Shown here piece by piece: positions 15,817-24,590 of a DNA stretch of 64,000 bases (position 1 is its first letter; every line of letters begins with the position of its first letter). Where the stretch lies: contig NZ_QJKM01000012.1 in the NCBI RefSeq assembly GCF_003425685.1, positions 62,001-126,000 of the forward strand. Reading direction: 5' to 3'. The stretch is from Rhizobium terrae (GTDB lineage Bacteria > Pseudomonadota > Alphaproteobacteria > Rhizobiales > Rhizobiaceae). Both the position numbers and the translations under genes were made by a program. Below the pieces are notes generated by a model, which did no database searches, was not told the DNA's origin, and worked only from the letters and a program-made list of their open reading frames with translations.

Positions 15817-17192
15817 TAGGCACGGGCAGCGGCAATCAACTTGCCGCACCGCTCCCGCTCCACGATCAGGCGAGGGAGATCAGCTTTGGCCTGTGCCAGC
15901 AATTCGGTCCTGGCCGCGTCGAAATCGACATGGAGAAGCCTGCCGTCCAGCATGATTGGATGGCCCGCGACATAAATGGCCTTTGCATGGCGGGCGGCCA
16001 TGCGGTTGAGCAGCACTTCCGCCTCATCGAGATCATCGAAGATACTGTCTGCGATCAAGGCGCCATAATCGACAACGGTCATGTCCCCGGCCGGAGCATT
16101 GACGACCGTCCTGCCCGTATGGGTCGCGGCGTCGAAAATATCCGCCGCCGTGAAACTTCTTTCCAGCTCGCGCCCCCCATGCAGGAAGTAGAGAAGGCGC
16201 ATTTCGCGCCAGAGGTCCTGGTCATCGTCAAAAGCGCTGCCGTCGAGGCCGATGCCGAAGCGAAGACCGCCTTTGACGGCATCTGCAAGCGGTGCGATTC
16301 CGGAGCGAAGGCGCAGGTTGGCGGCAGGGTTGGAGACGAGCTGAACGCCGCGTTCGGCCAGCAGCTCCCATTCGTCGAGCCGAAGCTGAACACCATGGGC
16401 AACGGCAAGGCGTGGAGACAGGAAGCCAATTTCGTCGAGATAGCGAACGATACCTTGCGGAAAACGCCGGTCCAGCCACGCGCGCTGCCGCGGGCTTTCC
16501 AACAGATGCATGTGGATGCGACGGCTGTTCAGGGCGGAGGCTTCAGCGATCGCTTCGAGCAGCGCATTGGAGCACCATTGCGGGCCGACCGGGCCATATT
16601 GAACATCGACCAGCGCACTTGTGTTGGCGGCCGCAACTGCCTCCACGGCGGCAAGCTGTTCGTGGAAGGAGGCATAACGGGGTGCAAACGGTGAAAGAGC
16701 CTGCCAGTCGGCATCGCTCATAAACGGCTTCAATCGTTCCGGCCCGCCGTCATAGGCCCAGGCATCGTGGTCGAGAAGCGGGCAGGAGAGGCCGAGGCGG
16801 ATGCCCACATCCGTTGCCGCGCGGATCACGTCCAGGGCCTCGTCGACCATCCGCCCCGCATTCAAGGAATTATGGCAATGGATCGTCGCACCGACACCGG
16901 TTTTGGCAAGTCGTCCAAAAGCAACCAATGCCTCAAGATAGGCATCGGTCCGCGGCCGGAGCCGCATCGTCGGGATCCAGGTCTCCAGCGCGTCGTCGAG
17001 GCTACCAAAATCCAGCGTGCGAATGCCATAACCATGGTCATGAGCGTTGACCGGCATGGGCAGGACCAGATCGCCGGAAACGAGAGGGATCGTGGAGGCG
17101 GAAGAGGGAAGGGCGCTTCGCGCACCCGTGCCGCGGAGTGCCTTTTCTTTTCCCGGTCTCAGCAAGACGCGAATGTCCGGTTGGCCGCTCAC
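15792..17192 (-). CDS. amidohydrolase superfamily protein (deaminase/chlorohydrolase-like)
   Basis: This 466-residue metal-dependent hydrolase has the cytosine-deaminase/AtzA-type layout. Metal ligands can be placed as the His-x-His of MPVNAHDHGYG, His in HMHLLESPRQRAW, His in LAVAHGVQLRLDEWELL, and Asp in FGIGLDGSAFDDD. The C-terminal beta domain holds APAGDMTVVDYGALIADSIF. Related enzymes deaminate or dechlorinate N-heterocycles or hydrolyse cyclic amides. It is the last gene of the 24.1-15.8 kb operon, and its start overlaps the lysR stop by four bases. The substrate is unknown. The CoA-type enzymes upstream suggest a degradable ring or amide compound, but this is inference. Confidence 0.8.
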   Translation of the reverse strand: MSGQPDIRVLLRPGKEKALRGTGARSALPSSASTIPLVSGDLVLPMPVNAHDHGYGIRTLDFGSLDDALETWIPTMRLRPRTDAYLEALVAFGRLAKTGVGATIHCHNSLNAGRMVDEALDVIRAATDVGIRLGLSCPLLDHDAWAYDGGPERLKPFMSDADWQALSPFAPRYASFHEQLAAVEAVAAANTSALVDVQYGPVGPQWCSNALLEAIAEASALNSRRIHMHLLESPRQRAWLDRRFPQGIVRYLDEIGFLSPRLAVAHGVQLRLDEWELLAERGVQLVSNPAANLRLRSGIAPLADAVKGGLRFGIGLDGSAFDDDQDLWREMRLLYFLHGGRELERSFTAADIFDAATHTGRTVVNAPAGDMTVVDYGALIADSIFDDLDEAEVLLNRMAARHAKAIYVAGHPIMLDGRLLHVDFDAARTELLAQAKADLPRLIVERERCGKLIAAARAYYGSWAAW

Positions 17193-18115
17193 CGCTTGAT
17201 GACCTCCGCGATCTGATTGCTGAATTTTTCGAGATCGGCACTCATGGCCTCGATCACGGCTTCGGTCGCATGCGTCAGTTGCCGGTTACGAGGTGCCACG
17301 ATGCCGACTTCCATGTTCTGCAGGCGGGAGCCGGCGATCGGCAGCGCAACCACCTCGCCCGCCTTCAACTCCTTCAAGAGACCGAGCGGCGTGAAGAACG
17401 CCACGCCTTCGCCGGAGAGGATCAGCGGCTTCAGCATCATCTGATTGTTGGTGGCGACGAAGGTCCGGCCGACCCGATCGAGGGAAGCGAGTTCGACGGC
17501 GATCATCGAGCTCATGACCTCGTTGTCGAGCTGCAGCAGCAGCTTGAACTGGGCGCATTCCTGCAGGGTTACGGTCTTCTGGCGGGCAATCGGATGGTGT
17601 TTTGCGACCATCACCATCAGCGGCATCCGTACGCCATGCACCAGCTTGATGTCGTGCGGCCGTGCGAGATCGAAGGTTATGCCGATATCGCAGTCGCCCT
17701 CGGCGACAAAGTGGAAGATATTGTTGAAGTTGTCGGCCCGGATACGGAAATCGACAGCGGGGTTCTTGCGGTGAAAGCCGGCAACGAATTCCGGCATGAA
17801 CTGCACAGCGAGACTATCGAGGCAGGCGATATGGACCCGGCCGGTGCGCTTGCCCTGAAGGTCGCCGAGATCGGATTTCATGATCTCGTATTGCTGCATG
17901 GTCTCCTTGGCATGCTTCAGCACCACCTTGCCGGCTGCGGTGAGGCGAAGGCCATCGGAAAAGCGCTCGAATAACGGCGTCCCGAGTTCATCCTCGAGCT
18001 TGCGGATCTGGCGGCTGACAGCCGATGTTGCCACATGCAGTTCCTCGGAAGCCTTGCGGATCGAGCCGGAGCGCGCAACTTCGACGAAATATTTCAGGAT
18101 ACTGGCGTGCATCAT
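17189..18115 (-). CDS. LysR family transcriptional regulator
   Basis: This 308-residue protein has an N-terminal winged helix (about 1-65; FVEVARSGSIRKASEELHVA, SAVSRQIRKLEDELGTPLFE) and a periplasmic-binding-protein-like effector domain (about 90-300; GRVHIACLDSLAVQFMPEFV, GITFDLARPHDIKL). Unusually it sits inside the operon: enoyl-CoA hydratase gene 32 bases upstream, amidohydrolase gene overlapping downstream, all on the same strand. Positive autoregulation is therefore likely. GTTCT/AGAAC half-sites of the LysR type lie in front of the first gene at 24239-24287. It most likely activates the operon in response to its substrate. Confidence 0.9.
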   Translation of the reverse strand: MMHASILKYFVEVARSGSIRKASEELHVATSAVSRQIRKLEDELGTPLFERFSDGLRLTAAGKVVLKHAKETMQQYEIMKSDLGDLQGKRTGRVHIACLDSLAVQFMPEFVAGFHRKNPAVDFRIRADNFNNIFHFVAEGDCDIGITFDLARPHDIKLVHGVRMPLMVMVAKHHPIARQKTVTLQECAQFKLLLQLDNEVMSSMIAVELASLDRVGRTFVATNNQMMLKPLILSGEGVAFFTPLGLLKELKAGEVVALPIAGSRLQNMEVGIVAPRNRQLTHATEAVIEAMSADLEKFSNQIAEVIKR

Positions 18116-18147
18116 CGTCCCCCGAGATCCTGAAATTCATACCATGC

Positions 18148-18924
18148 CTACCGACCCTGCCAAACCGGCGCGCGTTTTTCGCGGAAAGCCGCAACCCCTT
18201 CAATGGCATCTTCACTCTGAAGCGCGCGGATCAGCGCGGGAGTGCGCAATCCTTGAGCTTCCGCGGGGCTGAGATGGCCTGTACGATTAACGGTCTGCTT
18301 GATCGCCTTGAGCGAAAGCGGAGCGCAGGCGATAATTTCCTTTACCCATTTTTCGACGGCGGCATCCAGTTCTTCAAAAGGTACCGTCTCGTTGACGATG
18401 CCAAAGGCCTGCATTTCCGCCGCGGCGAACTGTCGGCCAGTCAGCATGACCGCCATCGCCTGATTGTGGGGAATTTTCCGCTGCAAGAGGACCATGCCCC
18501 CATCGAGCGGCATACGGCCGACACGCGCTTCCGGCAGGCCGAATTTCGCAGTCTCGGCGGCAATGACGATATCGCAGCCGAGCACCATCTCGAAACCGCC
18601 GCCAAGCGCATAACCGTTGACCCGAGCGATCACCGGTACGTCCAACGACTTGCGGAAGGCGATACCGCCAAAACCGTTGGCGCGGCTTTCCGCCCAATAT
18701 TCAAGGCCTGTCTTCGTGGCGCCGCCCTTCAGGTCGGCGCCGGTGCAGAAGGCCTTAGCCCCGCTGCCGGTCAGGACGACGCAGGAAATGTCGTCGCGCG
18801 CTTCGATCTCCGTCCAGATAGCGTCTAATTCCTTCTCGGTCGCAGCATCGACCGCATTCATACGTTCCGGTCGGTCGAGCGTGACCCGCGCCACCCGGTT
18901 CTCGACGGAAAATCCAACCGTCAT
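18148..18924 (-). CDS. enoyl-CoA hydratase/isomerase family protein (crotonase)
   Basis: This 258-residue crotonase-fold enzyme acts on an acyl-CoA. The oxyanion hole lies in GSGAKAFCTGADLKG and GYALGGGFEMVLGCDIVIAA, and the following FGLPEARVGRMPLDGG carries the Glu position used in hydration. Its start overlaps the CoA-transferase stop by four bases, which points to a CoA-ester pathway in which the transferase activates an acid and this enzyme hydrates or isomerises it. The exact substrate is unknown. Confidence 0.88.
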   Translation of the reverse strand: MTVGFSVENRVARVTLDRPERMNAVDAATEKELDAIWTEIEARDDISCVVLTGSGAKAFCTGADLKGGATKTGLEYWAESRANGFGGIAFRKSLDVPVIARVNGYALGGGFEMVLGCDIVIAAETAKFGLPEARVGRMPLDGGMVLLQRKIPHNQAMAVMLTGRQFAAAEMQAFGIVNETVPFEELDAAVEKWVKEIIACAPLSLKAIKQTVNRTGHLSPAEAQGLRTPALIRALQSEDAIEGVAAFREKRAPVWQGR

Positions 18925-20078
18925 GCCGCGTCTCCGCGCCTGGTTTCGAGCAAGGCCAGGATCTCGTCATTGTGCTGGCCAAGCCGCGGTGGCGAGATGC
19001 GCACTGAAACCGGCGCGGCCGACATGTCGATCGGCGAGCCGATCAGGCGGATTGGTCCGGCGGCGGTTTCACCTGCTTCGAGGATCATCTTGTTGATGAC
19101 CGTCTGCGGGTCCTTCAGGGCTTCGGCGATGTTGCGCACCGGAGCGCAGAGAATATCGACGCCTTCCAGCCGCTTCAACCAATAGGCATTGCTGTTTTTC
19201 GCGAAATTCTCGCGGAAGATCGCCTGCAGTTCCGGGCGGTGCGCCATCTGGGAATCGAAGTCCTTGTAGCGCTCCTGCACCGACAGGTCCTCGATTTCCA
19301 GCGCCTTGCAGATGTCCTGCAACGGGTTCTGCTTGAAGGCGCCGACCATGACGATCGCGCCGTCCGTCGTGTCGAACACGCCGGTTAGCGGGAAGGCGCC
19401 CCAATTCAGGTCCTTGTCGCGCATCATGTGTGCCGCACCTTCCTGCATCTGCATGGCGAGCATGGAATTGTAGAGGCTAACTGCCACCTGCTGGCCTTCG
19501 CCGGTCTTTTCCCGCTGCAGCAGTGCGAGCAGAATACCCTGCACGAGATGCATGCCGGCGGAATAGTCGGCGAGCGGCGTCGCGTAGATCGAGGTCGGGT
19601 GCGTGCTGTCCGACTTGCGGCGCATTACCCCCGAAAGCGCCTGTGCAAGGATGTCCTGCCCGCCCTTGTGTTGATAGGGGCCGGTAAGACCGAAGCCGGT
19701 TCCGACCGCGTAGATCAGCCGCTTGTTGATCTTCTTCAGGTCTTCGTAACCGAAGCCCATCCGCTCCATGACACCAGGGCGAAAATTGTTAACAACCACA
19801 TCGGCGCTCTCGATCAGGGAGAGCACGGCGTCCCGCGCTTCCGTGAGCTTCAGGTCGAGCGCGAGGCTCTTCTTGTTGCGGTTCAGCGAGCAGAAGACCG
19901 GGTTGTTGAGCCCGTCCGGGTCCGAACCGAGCGACCAGCGGGAGAGATCGCCGATCTTCGCCTTCTCGATCTTGATGACCTCGGCGCCATAGTCGGCTAG
20001 CGTCTGAGTGCAGCAGGGGCCGAGCATGACCTGCGTGAAGTCGATCACGCGGATGCCGTCGAGTGGGAGAGATGTCAT
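18921..20078 (-). CDS. CaiB/BaiF (family III) CoA transferase
   Basis: This 385-residue enzyme moves CoA between carboxylic acids. Typical blocks are LPLDGIRVIDFTQVMLGPCC, EVIKIEKAKIGDLSRW, DVVVNNFRPGVMERMGFGYE, GVMRRKS, and ICAPVRNIAEALKDPQ. In my manual alignment the position of the formyl-CoA transferase catalytic Asp169 falls on Asn in EGQQVAVSLYNSMLAM, which may matter for activity. It overlaps the oxidoreductase gene before it and the crotonase gene after it by four bases each. It is probably the activating step of the operon's pathway. Confidence 0.88.
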   Translation of the reverse strand: MTSLPLDGIRVIDFTQVMLGPCCTQTLADYGAEVIKIEKAKIGDLSRWSLGSDPDGLNNPVFCSLNRNKKSLALDLKLTEARDAVLSLIESADVVVNNFRPGVMERMGFGYEDLKKINKRLIYAVGTGFGLTGPYQHKGGQDILAQALSGVMRRKSDSTHPTSIYATPLADYSAGMHLVQGILLALLQREKTGEGQQVAVSLYNSMLAMQMQEGAAHMMRDKDLNWGAFPLTGVFDTTDGAIVMVGAFKQNPLQDICKALEIEDLSVQERYKDFDSQMAHRPELQAIFRENFAKNSNAYWLKRLEGVDILCAPVRNIAEALKDPQTVINKMILEAGETAAGPIRLIGSPIDMSAAPVSVRISPPRLGQHNDEILALLETRRGDAA

Positions 20079-21433
20079 TCCGCTGCCTCCAGGAATGTTG
20101 CATTGTCGGACGGGATGTCGCCAGGATCTGCACCCTGCGCCCGCATCTGTTTCTGGATCGCGCGAATATCGGCTTTCCGAACGGTGGTTCCAGCATTGAG
20201 CGCCACGGTCGCGGCAACGCCCGCCGCTTCGCCCATCGCCATGCAGGGCGGGATTTCACGGCTCGATTTCTGCGCCTGCGGCGTTGCCGAATAGTGTCGG
20301 CCGGCGACGATCAACTGGTCTACCTCGCGCGGCAGCATCGAGCGATAGGGCGTATAATAATCGCGGCCGCGGCAGACGGTGTCGGAGAAGTGGATGCGGT
20401 TCATCACGTCGTCCTTGGTGACGACATATTCACCTTCCAGCAGGCGGGTCTGGCGCACGCCGGTCTGCGGCGCGAAATCCACCACATAGGCCTTCTCGAA
20501 TCCCGGCATCTTTTCGCGGACGAAATCGAGCAGGTTCTGGATTCGGCGACGGCCTTCCAGCTCCGCCTTGGTCAGGTCTTCCGTCTTCAGGCCGGAAAGG
20601 TTCGGCATATGCGGGCAATTGAGCCAGACGACGCCCGGCAGCGGGGTCTTCAGCCACCAGAAGGACCAGCAGCCGCCGATCAGGCGTTTTGCCTCGTGAT
20701 CGACCTTCTTGAAGGCTTCCGGCTCTTCGAATTCGAAGCGTTCGGCGGCATCCGTATCGACACCGCCCCAGCGGGAGACGGTGGTCAGGATGAAGTTGGA
20801 TTCCACATGCGAGGCGCCGGCGGAGGCAGCGACGTCGAGGTCGCCCGTCGTATCGATCACGACATCGCCCATGATGGCTTCCATGCCGGACTTGGTCTGG
20901 CAAATGACGCCCTTGATGGTCTTGCCTTCCATGATCGCGGACGAAAACCAGCTATGTGTGCGCAGCTTCACGCCGGCTTCGGACAGCACGTCATAGGATG
21001 CGCGCTTGAAACCATCCGGATCGAAAGCGGCCGAAAAGCAGATCGGGTGCGGCATGGACTGGGTGTGGAAATCGAACAGGCCCCAGCGCGCCCAGCGCCG
21101 CCAGGCTTCCGGCGTCTCACGGATGTCGAGTTCGCGGTCGCGGCCGGTCGGCGTGACGCAGAGATCCCATTTCTTCATTCGCTCGATCATTTCCATGCAG
21201 ATGCCCTGCACGGTGATTTCGAGCTGGTTGATCATGTCGTCGAGCACCAGCACCATGCCGCCGGCGGCAAGCCCGCCGACATAAGGATAACGTTCGAGCA
21301 GCGTCACCTTCGCGCCGTTGCGGGCTGCGGAAACTGCCGCCGAAATGCCTGCCGGTCCTCCACCGACGACAACCACATCGGAACGGTCCACCACTGCGAC
21401 GTCGCGCGCCGCCTGAAAAACAGTCTGTTGCAT
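20075..21433 (-). CDS. FAD-dependent oxidoreductase (FAD_oxidored family)
   Basis: This 452-residue flavoprotein opens with a dinucleotide-binding fold (DVVVVGGGPAGISAAVSAAR, LLERYPYVGGLAAGGMVLVL). It keeps the later GDVVIDTTGDLDVAASAGA strand and the C-terminal LIVAGRHYSATPQAQKSSRE and PCMAMGEAAGVAATVAL blocks typical of the PF12831 family, whose members oxidise diverse small molecules. There is no signal peptide. It lies between the ABC permease gene (40 bases upstream) and the CoA-transferase gene (4-base overlap), so it should perform an early oxidation of the imported compound. The substrate is unknown. Confidence 0.85.
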   Translation of the reverse strand: MQQTVFQAARDVAVVDRSDVVVVGGGPAGISAAVSAARNGAKVTLLERYPYVGGLAAGGMVLVLDDMINQLEITVQGICMEMIERMKKWDLCVTPTGRDRELDIRETPEAWRRWARWGLFDFHTQSMPHPICFSAAFDPDGFKRASYDVLSEAGVKLRTHSWFSSAIMEGKTIKGVICQTKSGMEAIMGDVVIDTTGDLDVAASAGASHVESNFILTTVSRWGGVDTDAAERFEFEEPEAFKKVDHEAKRLIGGCWSFWWLKTPLPGVVWLNCPHMPNLSGLKTEDLTKAELEGRRRIQNLLDFVREKMPGFEKAYVVDFAPQTGVRQTRLLEGEYVVTKDDVMNRIHFSDTVCRGRDYYTPYRSMLPREVDQLIVAGRHYSATPQAQKSSREIPPCMAMGEAAGVAATVALNAGTTVRKADIRAIQKQMRAQGADPGDIPSDNATFLEAAE

Positions 21434-21473
21434 TGGTTCAAACTCCCAAGAACCGGATGAGCTAGCGGGCCGC

Positions 21474-22301
21474 TCAGTGCGAGCCGGTCGGCTTCCAGCG
21501 GATCATCCGGGCTTCGACGATCGAGACGATGAAGAAGAGGACAACCGCAAGGGCCGCGGCGATCACGACGGTCGCGTAAAGCAGCGGCGAACGGAAATTG
21601 TAGGTTGCTTCGATAATGACCGCGCCCAGCCCGAAGCTGGAACCGATCCACTCGGCGACGATGGCTCCCATGACGCTGCTGGTCGCGGCGATCTTCAAGG
21701 CCGCAAACAGGAACGGCATGGAACTCGGCAGCCGCACCTTCCAAAGGATTTCGCTATTGCTGGCCGAAAGAACCCGCATCAGGTCCAGCATGGCCGGGCT
21801 CGCGGATTTCAGGCCCTGCACCATGTTGACCAGCGTCGGAAAGAAGCAGATCAGGCCGGCGATGATGATCTTCGGTGCAAGTCCATTGCCGAAGATCAGG
21901 ACGAGGATCGGCGCGAGTGCGATGATCGGGATCGCCTTGATGAAGACGGCGATCGGATAGAAGGCTTTTTCCGCCGTCGAACTGTGCACGAACCAGATCG
22001 CCAGCAGGATCGCAACGAGATTGCCGAAGAAGAAGCCGAGCACCGCCTCAAGCAAGGTCGGCAGCGTGTTGGTCCAGAGGATGCCGGCATTCTGCTCAAA
22101 TGCATGGGCGACGTCGATCGGGCTCGGCGCCATGAAGGCCGGGACCTTGAAGAACCAGACGACCAGTTGCCAGAGAACGACGAGGCCGATCGCCGCCGAG
22201 ATCGCCGGCATGTGTTTGGCAAGGACGCCCGCGGTGGCATCGAGAAACGCGATCTTGCGATGCGTATCGACCCTTGACGAGATGACCTGGCTCATAGGCA
22301 T
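21474..22301 (-). CDS. ABC transporter permease, taurine/nitrate/sulfonate type
   Basis: This 275-residue inner-membrane subunit has about six hydrophobic segments, including AIGLVVLWQLVVWFF and TVVIAAALAVVLFFIVSIVE, and the EAA-type cytoplasmic loop near MRVLSASNSEILWKVRLPSS that contacts the ATPase. The pattern matches SsuC/TauC/ThiX-like permeases. It overlaps the ATPase gene by ten bases and is part of a complete importer with the binding protein at 23113. Such importers take up taurine, sulfonates, nitrate, pyrimidine precursors or aromatic acids. Confidence 0.92.
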   Translation of the reverse strand: MPMSQVISSRVDTHRKIAFLDATAGVLAKHMPAISAAIGLVVLWQLVVWFFKVPAFMAPSPIDVAHAFEQNAGILWTNTLPTLLEAVLGFFFGNLVAILLAIWFVHSSTAEKAFYPIAVFIKAIPIIALAPILVLIFGNGLAPKIIIAGLICFFPTLVNMVQGLKSASPAMLDLMRVLSASNSEILWKVRLPSSMPFLFAALKIAATSSVMGAIVAEWIGSSFGLGAVIIEATYNFRSPLLYATVVIAAALAVVLFFIVSIVEARMIRWKPTGSH

Positions 22302-23107
22302 TCCTCCAACAGCCCACGCAGGTGCGCAGTCACCCTGATGAACTCCACCGTGTCGCGCACGGCAAGCGAGCGCGGGAAGGGCAATTCCACCTTCATGAAT
22401 TCCTTGACCCGGCCGGGATGCGCCTGAAGCATCAGGACGTTTTGACCGAGGAAGGCGGCTTCTGGAATGGAATGGGTGACGAACAGGATCGTCGTTCCCG
22501 TTTCCTGCCAGACGCGTAGCAGCTCTTCATTCAGACGGTCGCGGGTGATCTCATCGAGCGCGCCGAATGGTTCGTCCATCAGGAGGATACGCGGTCGCGT
22601 GATCAGCGCGCGGGCGATCGCTACGCGCTGACGCATGCCGCCGGAGAGTTCGTGAGGGAGTGCATTTTCGCGCCCCTTCAGGCCGACCATGGCGAGCAGC
22701 TCATGCGGGTCTGCATGATCGCCGCTCTGGGCATGTTTGCCGACTTCCAGCGGCAACCGGACATTGTCGAGCACGGTGCGCCAGGGAAGCAGCGTTGCGT
22801 CCTGGAAAACGAAGGCAAAGTCGCGGCCTTCGCGCGCTTCCCGCGGACTGCGGCCAAACACGGAAATCGACCCGTCGCTGATATGGACAAGATCCGCCAC
22901 GCATCTCAAGAGCGTCGATTTCCCGCAGCCGGACGGCCCGAGCATGGTGACGAAGGCACCTTCCGGAATTTCTACGGAGACATCGGACAGTGCGGTGAAT
23001 TCGTTGCTCCTGTCGCCGAACCGGACAGAGAGATTCCTGATCGAAACCGCCGTGGCGGCCGGCTCGGTGCGTGGAACGCTCGGCATCAGCTTTGCGGCTC
23101 CCAACAT
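22292..23107 (-). CDS. ABC transporter ATP-binding protein, taurine/nitrate/sulfonate type
   Basis: This 271-residue ATPase energises the importer. Walker A is in MLGPSGCGKSTLLRCVADLV, the signature is LSGGMRQRVAIARALI, Walker B is RILLMDEPFGALDE, and the switch His is in LFVTHSIPEAAFLG. It lies five bases downstream of the binding-protein gene and overlaps the permease gene. The family is SsuB/TauB-like. Confidence 0.94.
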   Translation of the reverse strand: MLGAAKLMPSVPRTEPAATAVSIRNLSVRFGDRSNEFTALSDVSVEIPEGAFVTMLGPSGCGKSTLLRCVADLVHISDGSISVFGRSPREAREGRDFAFVFQDATLLPWRTVLDNVRLPLEVGKHAQSGDHADPHELLAMVGLKGRENALPHELSGGMRQRVAIARALITRPRILLMDEPFGALDEITRDRLNEELLRVWQETGTTILFVTHSIPEAAFLGQNVLMLQAHPGRVKEFMKVELPFPRSLAVRDTVEFIRVTAHLRGLLEECL

Positions 23108-23112
23108 GGCGA

Positions 23113-24147
23113 TTATCCTACCTGTTTACGGATGTCTTTGGTTGCTTCGAGGATGGAGAAATTCGCGACATCATCCACTGTCGGCACCGCACCCTTGAAC
23201 TGCTTGAGGTCGGCATAGGCCTTGATCTGCGCCGCCCAATTGTCCCGGTTCATAGTGCCCCAACCGGCGGACTTGGTCGTGTCACCGAAGGAGAAATCGA
23301 CGCAGGGGCCAACGGCACGCAGTTCGCTCGACTTGTCGAGGATCGGGTAGGCGGAGCAGAGCATGTCGACCGCCTCCTTCTGATTGTTCCGCACATAACC
23401 CCACCCCTTTGCGGCGCCGCGGGTAAAGCGTTCGAGAACATCCGAGTGTTTGTCGATTTGCTCGTCGGTCGTGTAATAGACGTTGGCGTAGAGCTGCAGG
23501 CCGCTGTCCCATAGCATCATGTCGACCCGATTGTCGCCGAGCACGTCGAGCGCGTTGACATTGGTGAGCCAGCCGGTAACGGCGTCGGCCTGGCCGGTGA
23601 TCAGCTGATTCATGTCCGAACCCATGTTGACCATCTTCACCTGGTCTTCCGGGATGCCGTTCTTGGCGAGAAGGGCGCGAAGCAGGATGAAGGCGGTCGG
23701 CTGGGTGGCAATGGTCTTGCCGATCATGTCCTTCGGCGTCTTGATCGCCTTATTCTTCAGCGAAAAATATGTGAATGGATGTTTCTGGTAGCCGGAGAGG
23801 AAGGCCTTGACCGGCATGCCTGCCGAGCGGGCCAGCATCACGGATGGGCTGGAGGAAATCTGGCCAGTCGCTGATTGGCCGGAAGCGACACCCGCGACGC
23901 CATCAACGCTTGGGCCGCCCGGAACGATCTCGAGCTCAATACCCTGTTCCTCGAAGAAACCCTTCTTGATGGCTGCGACTTCGCCGAGCACGCCGTTCGA
24001 AACGAGCCAGCCGAGCTGCATGCGCACCTTAGCCGTATCCTTGGCCTTGCCGGCACGGATGCCGACAAAACTCGATGTCGCGGCAAGACCGCCCAAGGCA
24101 GCCGCATTGGATATGAAACGACGGCGATTCATCGGAAAATGAGACAT
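23113..24147 (-). CDS. ABC transporter substrate-binding protein, NMT1/SsuA-like, Tat-exported
   Basis: This 344-residue periplasmic protein begins with a twin-arginine signal (NRRRFISNAAALGGLAAT), so it should be exported folded. The mature part has NMT1/THI5-like text: VRMQLGWLVSNGVLGEVAAI, FFEEQGIELEIVPGGPSVDG, and DAVTGWLTNVNALDVLGDN. It is the first gene of the operon that runs to 15792. The next gene, encoding the ATPase, starts five bases later. LysR-type half-sites lie about 90-140 bases upstream. The ligand is unknown; relatives bind pyrimidines, sulfonates or aromatic acids. Confidence 0.9.
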   Translation of the reverse strand: MSHFPMNRRRFISNAAALGGLAATSSFVGIRAGKAKDTAKVRMQLGWLVSNGVLGEVAAIKKGFFEEQGIELEIVPGGPSVDGVAGVASGQSATGQISSSPSVMLARSAGMPVKAFLSGYQKHPFTYFSLKNKAIKTPKDMIGKTIATQPTAFILLRALLAKNGIPEDQVKMVNMGSDMNQLITGQADAVTGWLTNVNALDVLGDNRVDMMLWDSGLQLYANVYYTTDEQIDKHSDVLERFTRGAAKGWGYVRNNQKEAVDMLCSAYPILDKSSELRAVGPCVDFSFGDTTKSAGWGTMNRDNWAAQIKAYADLKQFKGAVPTVDDVANFSILEATKDIRKQVG

Positions 24148-24590
24148 TTAGTTCCCCTGTTGGCCTTGTAGCCGTTCTGTTTTCGCTTGAAAGAGCCGGT
24201 CTCGTCGCCGGATTGAACAGAGGATGGCGCAAGGAGGCGTTCTAATAAAGAACAATATTTAGGACTGAATGTTGCCGATATTAGAACGCGCGATCTGCTG
24301 AGGGGCGATCAGCAACTTCGGCGGGGATGAATTTGCATCCGAGATGCGATTCGTCTCCTTCGGGATTGCCACGACATTTCCACGACGATCTCGAATTAGT
24401 TCCATAACTTACCTTACGCGATGCCGCCTTCACAAGGGGGTGGGTTCAAGGATGAAGTGCGACATGCCGGTGATTGCCATGGCTTCGCCTTGTGGAGATC
24501 CAATCAATTTTCGGCTGCCAATAGCCGATATTTTTGTCGTCGCGGATGGAAGACAGGACCTGCCAGCTATCTTCATCCCGGCCGCATTGC
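24148..24590. other. intergenic region with the promoter of the ABC/CoA operon
   Basis: About 440 bases lie between the binding-protein start and the stop of the fused ATPase gene on the same strand. The left part carries the LysR-type half-sites listed separately. I could not support a gene in the right part; an open frame on the plus strand has no recognisable family. Confidence 0.5.
24237..24289. promoter_or_regulatory. LysR-type operator region with three GTTCT/AGAAC half-sites
   Basis: GTTCT-AATAA-AGAAC at 24239-24253 is a perfect 15-base inverted repeat of T-N11-A type, and a third half-site AGAAC is at 24283-24287. A larger perfect 11-base inverted repeat, GCGTTCTAATA at 24237-24247 and TATTAGAACGC at 24279-24289, spans the same area. 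This two-part layout is typical of LysR recognition and activation sites. It lies upstream of the operon that encodes a LysR protein. Confidence 0.6.
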
